From: Radiobacillus deserti | GTDB lineage: Bacteria > Bacillota > Bacilli > Bacillales > Amphibacillaceae | NCBI RefSeq assembly: GCF_007301515.1 | Contig: NZ_CP041666.1 | Coordinates: 2,666,001-2,730,000 of the forward strand | Direction of reading: 5' to 3' | Length of the DNA: 64,000 nt | Shown here: piece after piece, positions 63,421 through 64,000 of the stretch | Layout: each line of letters starts with the position of its first letter | Numbering within the stretch: position 1 is the first letter of the stretch | Notes under the pieces: generated by a model | Database searches by the model: none | Seen by the model: the letters and a program-made list of their open reading frames with translations, nothing else | Told to the model about the DNA's origin: nothing | Program-made: the position numbers and the translations under genes

Positions 63421-64000
63421 TCATCGTGCCAACGTCATCGCATGCACACTTGGACAGCCAGCATCCTTCAAAAGCTTTGCTGCATGTCTAATTGTACTTC
63501 CTGTTGTATATATATCATCGACAAGCAAGACCGAATGTTGAATAGGCTTTACTAATTGAAATGGATTTTTTATGTTCATTCTTTGTTCACGTGTTTTTTT
63601 GGATTGCTTTTCGGTGTTCATTCTTTTTAGCAACTTCTTGGATGGTTGAGCAAGAAGATTGATTAATGCTTCTGCTTGATTGAATTTCCTTTCTAGCAAT
63701 CGTTCTTCACTTAACGGGATTGGCACTAGGGTTAAATTGTATTGAACAAACGTTTGATTAAATAGTTTCTTCCATTCCTTTTCAAAGGCTTCGATCAGGA
63801 CATAATCTCCTCTGTACTTCCATCTTGCAATTGCTTTCTGTAAAGGTTGATTATAAGCAAACAGGGATACATTTTGTTTTAGTACGCCTTTCCATTGTGG
63901 GTGCCTTTCCCAACGTTTACAATCCGGACATAAAGACTCCTTCCATTCTCTGGAGCATATGGTGCACCTATTTCCATGGAGAATATGAAAGGATTCTTTA
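63421..64000 (-). CDS. comFC: Competence protein ComFC (5' end beyond the window)
   Basis: The frame stays open to base 64000, so only ~193 residues of the C-terminal part are seen. A zinc cluster (CTIC, CPDC) comes first, then ARWKYRGDY and the phosphoribosyltransferase PPi/PRPP motif SVLLVDDIYTTGST. ComFC acts with ComFA in DNA uptake. The end is complete. The GTG at 63726 is internal, not the start. Confidence 0.92.
   Translation of the reverse strand, partial: KESFHILHGNRCTICSREWKESLCPDCKRWERHPQWKGVLKQNVSLFAYNQPLQKAIARWKYRGDYVLIEAFEKEWKKLFNQTFVQYNLTLVPIPLSEERLLERKFNQAEALINLLAQPSKKLLKRMNTEKQSKKTREQRMNIKNPFQLVKPIQHSVLLVDDIYTTGSTIRHAAKLLKDAGCPSVHAMTLAR

Overview
The window is a chromosomal stretch of a Bacillaceae genome (low-GC Firmicute, AT-rich, AGGAGG-type ribosome sites). 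Gene order matches the Bacillus subtilis arc clpP / crh-whiA-yvcK-rapZ-yvcI-trxB / ppaX-lgt-hprK / uvrAB / minJ-ctpB-ftsX-ftsE / prfB-secA-hpf / fliT-fliS-fliD-flaG / hag-csrA-fliW-yviE-flgL-flgK-flgN-flgM-yvyF-comFC. The species cannot be fixed from sequence alone; a Halobacillus/Pontibacillus/Virgibacillus-like relative is a guess.

Layout. 1-4018 (+): 3' end of a peptide-ABC permease, a DUF6305-like protein with a histidine kinase and response regulator, then clpP behind a CtsR operator. 4177-10231 (-): crh, whiA, yvcK, rapZ, yvcI, trxB and a TPR protein. 10617-12063 (+): a small membrane gene with a damaged start and a panE-like reductase. 12115-16698 (-): yvoF, ppaX, yvoD, lgt, hprK and a coiled-coil gene. 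16799-18735 (+): a membrane protein and a MacA/YknX-like adaptor. 18991-26363 (-): yvlC (frameshifted), yvlB, bshB2, yojF, uvrA, uvrB. 26646-32468: a YtkA-like lipoprotein (+), prfC (-), a SWIM/SNF2 helicase (+). 32502-46107 (-): minJ, ctpB, an M23 hydrolase, ftsX, ftsE, a YitT-type protein, galU, prfB (programmed frameshift), secA, hpf, with a small CxxC gene on the + strand. 46639-63328 (-): the late flagellar genes, then comFC running off the end.

The clearest accessory feature is a five-gene block (50224-57088) of glycosyltransferases and an FkbM-type methyltransferase between flaG and hag, which adjoin in B. subtilis. It is probably a flagellin glycosylation island, and its main operon has a sigma-D-like promoter. 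SigD-like sites also precede flaG, hag and flgM, and the hag leader carries a CsrA-type hairpin next to csrA-fliW, so the FliW-CsrA-Hag loop appears conserved.

Other points: three copies of a ~233-bp palindromic repeat, each just downstream of a minus-strand stop codon; an undescribed nested-stem element at 38649-38785; overlapping SigB/SigH-type promoters for hpf; a near-perfect cre site before crh; and four apparent one-base homopolymer frameshifts (flgK, yvlC, 10617, 16221), which are either real lesions or assembly errors.
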